Origin: Lysinibacillus sp. FSL M8-0337
GTDB taxonomy: Bacteria > Bacillota > Bacilli > Bacillales_A > Planococcaceae
Direction of reading: 5' to 3'
Length of the DNA: 64,000 nt
Assembly: GCF_038593855.1 (NCBI RefSeq)
Contig: NZ_CP151996.1
Location: 372,001-436,000 of the forward strand
Every line of letters begins with the position of its first letter. Position 1 is the stretch's first letter. The position numbers were made by a program, and so were the translations under genes. The notes under the pieces are model-generated. The model made no database searches. It worked only from the letters and a program-made list of their open reading frames with translations, and was not told where the DNA came from. This document shows positions 61,849 through 64,000 of this stretch, one piece after another.

Positions 61849-62550
61849 TTAGTAATCTTGCAGTTCATTTACTGTAATAAATGTATAGCCTTTATTTGAA
61901 AGGTCTTGTAAAATACCTTCAATTGTTTGACGTACTTTGTCCGCGTCATCATACATTGGATGTAGTAAAATAATCGACCCAGGTTTAATATTTTCTTTTA
62001 CATCATTTACTTTGTCTGAAACTGTATTGAAATAACTATCGGGTTCGAGATTCCAAGTAATCGTGTCTCGATGCTGTTTATTTAGGTAATAAGGAAGTCC
62101 GATTAGTTTTTTGCCATTCGGAGGACGAACATCAATTTCTCCGTTAAACCCAGCATTTCGAATTAATACATCTGTTTTTTCAATCTCTTTTTTGTAGTAA
62201 GAAAGGCTCTTAAAAACCATTCGATGATGAGAATAGGTATGATTGCCAATTTGGTGTCCCTCTTTTACAATATTTTTCGTTTCTTCAGGGTACTTTTCGA
62301 TTTCTTCACCAATCAGAAAAAAGGTCGCTTTGGCATTGTACTTAGCTAATAGGGGCAATATTATGTTGACGTTTTTTGCTGGTCCATCATCAAAAGTTAA
62401 AGCGACCACTTTTTGAGTGGTCTCTACTTGTTTAGTTATATTCCCGAATAACTGGTAGGTTCTAGAATTCATTAATTTATAGGTGCCTAGTAATAGAAGA
62501 ACAACGAATAGGCATACAGACCCGATTAGTAAAGTTTTCTTTTTCATCAT
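61849..62550 (-). CDS. membrane-anchored polysaccharide deacetylase (NodB family)
   Basis: This 233-residue protein has an N-terminal anchor (MMKKKTLLIGSVCLFVVLLLL shown in part: LLIGSVCLFVVLLLLG) and one NodB domain. Motifs are VVALTFDDGPAKNV (metal Asp), GHQIGNHTYSHHRM (His-x3-His), VRPPNGKK and IILLHPMYDD near the end. It probably removes acetyl groups from peptidoglycan or another wall polymer outside the membrane. It lacks the DUF3298-type domain of the pdaC-like gene at 2600. GAAAGGAAGG precedes two adjacent ATGs (62550, 62547); the earlier in-frame ATG at 62565 lies before the RBS. It is an unexpected insertion between the two methionine-salvage genes. Confidence 0.83.
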   Translation of the reverse strand: MMKKKTLLIGSVCLFVVLLLLGTYKLMNSRTYQLFGNITKQVETTQKVVALTFDDGPAKNVNIILPLLAKYNAKATFFLIGEEIEKYPEETKNIVKEGHQIGNHTYSHHRMVFKSLSYYKKEIEKTDVLIRNAGFNGEIDVRPPNGKKLIGLPYYLNKQHRDTITWNLEPDSYFNTVSDKVNDVKENIKPGSIILLHPMYDDADKVRQTIEGILQDLSNKGYTFITVNELQDY

Positions 62551-62695
62551 ACGCCTTCCTTTCATGTAGCAGTTTTGATATAGTGCTTTATTCTATTGGA
62601 AAGCCGTATTCCCCTTTATATATAGAAGAAAAGTATTTCACTTCATTACAATGAATTTATTAGTCTATTTTTAGAATAATAGTAGAGCAAAACTA

Positions 62696-62720
62696 AAAAG
62701 AATGGGAAATCCCATCCTTT
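62696..62720 (-). terminator. terminator for small gene 62720-62878
   Basis: On the minus strand AAAGGATGGG pairs with CCCATTCTTTTT around ATTT, followed by further Ts. Confidence 0.75.
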
Positions 62721-62878
62721 TAGCGTTGATCTAATTTATCAGATATACGTTTAAGAATTTGTACTTGTTCCTGTTGTACTTTAAGAAATTTAAGGAGAAA
62801 CCAAATGATAAAAATCACTGGCGCTATGTAGATGAATAAACTTAAAAGAGGTAATAAAGCGAATAATGTACTTCCCAT
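62720..62878 (-). CDS. small membrane protein with coiled-coil tail, 52 aa
   Basis: The peptide begins MGSTLFALLPLLSLFIYIAP, continues with a hydrophobic helix (VIFIIWFLLKFLKV) and ends in a charged helical tail (QQEQVQILKRISDKLDQR). AAGGAAGG lies about 11 bases before the ATG, and a terminator begins at the stop codon. These features and the layout resemble short single-pass proteins that are common but poorly studied in Bacillota. It lies 170 bases upstream of the deacetylase gene in the same orientation but is separated by its terminator. Confidence 0.6.
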   Translation of the reverse strand: MGSTLFALLPLLSLFIYIAPVIFIIWFLLKFLKVQQEQVQILKRISDKLDQR

Positions 62879-63249
62879 AAATGATGTTACCTTCCTTCGT
62901 ATAATATCGAGAAAACCTTTCGTTTATGTATATATTAAATATAGCAATAAACATGGTTATTGTCATTAAACGCTAAAAATGGAAGTTTAGTAACAGATAT
63001 CCGGATTTGATTTTCTTCAACCGTACATAGGTTAAAATATGACATTCTTAGTGAAAGAGGTTCTAGATAAAATTGGAGCTTGTTAGATAGCGGAATCGAC
63101 CAATTGTGCAAAAAATCTAAATTAGTGCACTTTTAACTGTAGTATAATGAACAGTAGAAAAGCGATAGAATGGTCAGCGCTTTTGGCAATGTTTAAAAGC
63201 TATATATACCTCGAATTTAAAAACTATTTTTACACAGGGGGAATGAAAA
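62879..63249. other. intergenic region upstream of mtnU
   Basis: These 371 bases separate the divergent small membrane gene and mtnU. TATAAT at 63143-63148 is a good -10 candidate for mtnU, but the region 17 bases upstream (AATTAG) is a poor -35. No SAM-riboswitch-like structure or coding sequence was seen. Confidence 0.45.
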
Positions 63250-64000
63250 ATGAAAATAGGTTGTATTCAATTAAATGTAGGATTTGGCAAAGTGGAAGAA
63301 AATTTTGCAAGGGCTGAAGAAAAGATTCGTGAGGCTGCAACATTAGGTGCAGAAATTATTGTACTTCCAGAAATGTGGAATACAGGTTACGCGCTTGAAA
63401 AATTACCTGAGCTTGCAGATGTGGATGGAGAACGAGCGAAAGCATTTCTACAAGGTTTAGCAATGGAACTTGGCGTACATATTGTCGGGGGCTCTGTGGC
63501 AACGAGGAAGGGCGATAAATTTTTCAATACGATGTATACGTTTGATAAAGATGGAAAACTGGTTGGCGAATACAGTAAGGCACATTTATTCCGTTTGATG
63601 GATGAACATCTATTTTTAGAAGCAGGCGATGAAATGAATCGCTTTGCACTAGGAGATATTGAAGCGGCAGGCGTTATTTGCTATGATATTCGCTTCCCAG
63701 AATGGTTGAGAGCGCACGCATTAACAGGCGCAAAGGTGTTATTCGTGCCAGCCCAATGGCCAACACCACGTATTGACCATTGGAAAACATTATTACAGGC
63801 ACGTGCGATTGAAAATCAATGCTTCGTCATCGCGGTTAACCGTATTGCCAACAAAGTAGAAAACTTCAATGGGCAATCTATGGTGATTCAACCTTGGGGA
63901 GAAGTGTTATGGGTTGGAGCAGACGATGAAGAAGTAGCAGTTATTGATGTTGATTTTTCAATTGTCGATGAAGTGCGCGGCAGAATTCCAGTGTACGATG
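63250..64000 (+). CDS. mtnU: carbon-nitrogen hydrolase, omega-amidase MtnU (3' end beyond window)
   Basis: The first 250 codons of a nitrilase-superfamily amidase are present. The Glu-Lys-Cys triad is seen in IIVLPEMWNTGYAL (Glu), GEYSKAHLFRLMDE (Lys) and AAGVICYDIRFPEW (Cys), followed by the VPAQWPTPRIDHW segment typical of the MtnU/YkrU branch. It should hydrolyse 2-oxoglutaramate left by the glutamine-dependent transaminase MtnE, pulling methionine salvage forward. GGGGGAATGAAAA precedes the ATG. The reading frame is still open at the window's end, with perhaps 10-40 residues missing. Confidence 0.88.
   Translation, partial: MKIGCIQLNVGFGKVEENFARAEEKIREAATLGAEIIVLPEMWNTGYALEKLPELADVDGERAKAFLQGLAMELGVHIVGGSVATRKGDKFFNTMYTFDKDGKLVGEYSKAHLFRLMDEHLFLEAGDEMNRFALGDIEAAGVICYDIRFPEWLRAHALTGAKVLFVPAQWPTPRIDHWKTLLQARAIENQCFVIAVNRIANKVENFNGQSMVIQPWGEVLWVGADDEEVAVIDVDFSIVDEVRGRIPVYD

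Overview
The window looks like a chromosomal segment of a low-G+C, spore-forming Gram-positive of the Lysinibacillus / Planococcaceae type. The evidence is AT-rich DNA, strong AGGAGG ribosome-binding sites with many TTG/GTG starts, frequent hairpin-plus-T terminators, and gene sets with close Bacillus counterparts (PdaC-like deacetylase, the yngJ-to-yngE leucine-degradation operon, MtnE, MtnU, MetNIQ, HelD, TopB). The genus is inferred from overall gene content, not from a marker gene. No rRNA, tRNA, CRISPR array or prophage was found.

Layout. 1-5700: end of an acyl-CoA dehydrogenase, a secreted beta-propeller protein, a PdaC-type deacetylase and a two-gene ThrE-like exporter. 5700-18650: a c-di-GMP phosphodiesterase with a broken GGDEF, an EamA transporter, a heterodimeric ABC exporter with one degenerate ATP site, a tandem GNAT protein, HelD, a glycerophosphodiesterase and a DUF2804 protein. 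18800-25400: a small amidase, a nitroreductase, an M20 dipeptidase, a catalytically dead IS3-like element, a zinc alcohol dehydrogenase and an ECF-type sigma factor. 25400-31500: a MarR/Spx-like pair with a clear operator region, an ABC-F protein, a SpsG/PseG-like protein, a TIP30-like SDR and a flavin reductase. 31600-43700: a 1260-residue UPF1/DNA2-type helicase with a roughly 500-residue coiled-coil insertion and a small partner gene, a TPR glycosyltransferase, a 21-bp repeat array, TopB and a class-C serine hydrolase.

44000-52750 is a complete leucine/isovalerate catabolic operon. It contains acyl-CoA dehydrogenase, acyl-CoA ligase, the biotin carboxylase / biotin carrier / carboxyltransferase parts of a methylcrotonyl-CoA-type carboxylase, enoyl-CoA hydratase and HMG-CoA lyase. 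A TetR gene precedes it, and an 18-bp perfect palindrome lies between regulator and operon. 52800-64000 holds VanZ, a SprA-like protein with a damaged metalloprotease motif, YbaK, a P-loop protein, glycine C-acetyltransferase, the methionine importer MetNIQ, the methionine-salvage aminotransferase MtnE, a polysaccharide deacetylase and the start of the amidase MtnU.

The most distinctive non-coding signals are two arrays of 21-bp repeats built on CGCGGGTA/TACCCGCG (20030-20147 and 37400-37630), a roughly 315-bp repeat element with inverted ends (13746-14059) that shares a hairpin with 2551-2590, paired dyads upstream of the spx-like gene and of metN, and copies of a GTGTCAGGCAC / GTGACTGGCAC palindromic repeat. 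The best candidates for undescribed biology are the helicase/partner pair, the exapted-looking IS3 protein and the 21-bp arrays. None of these can be given a function from sequence alone.
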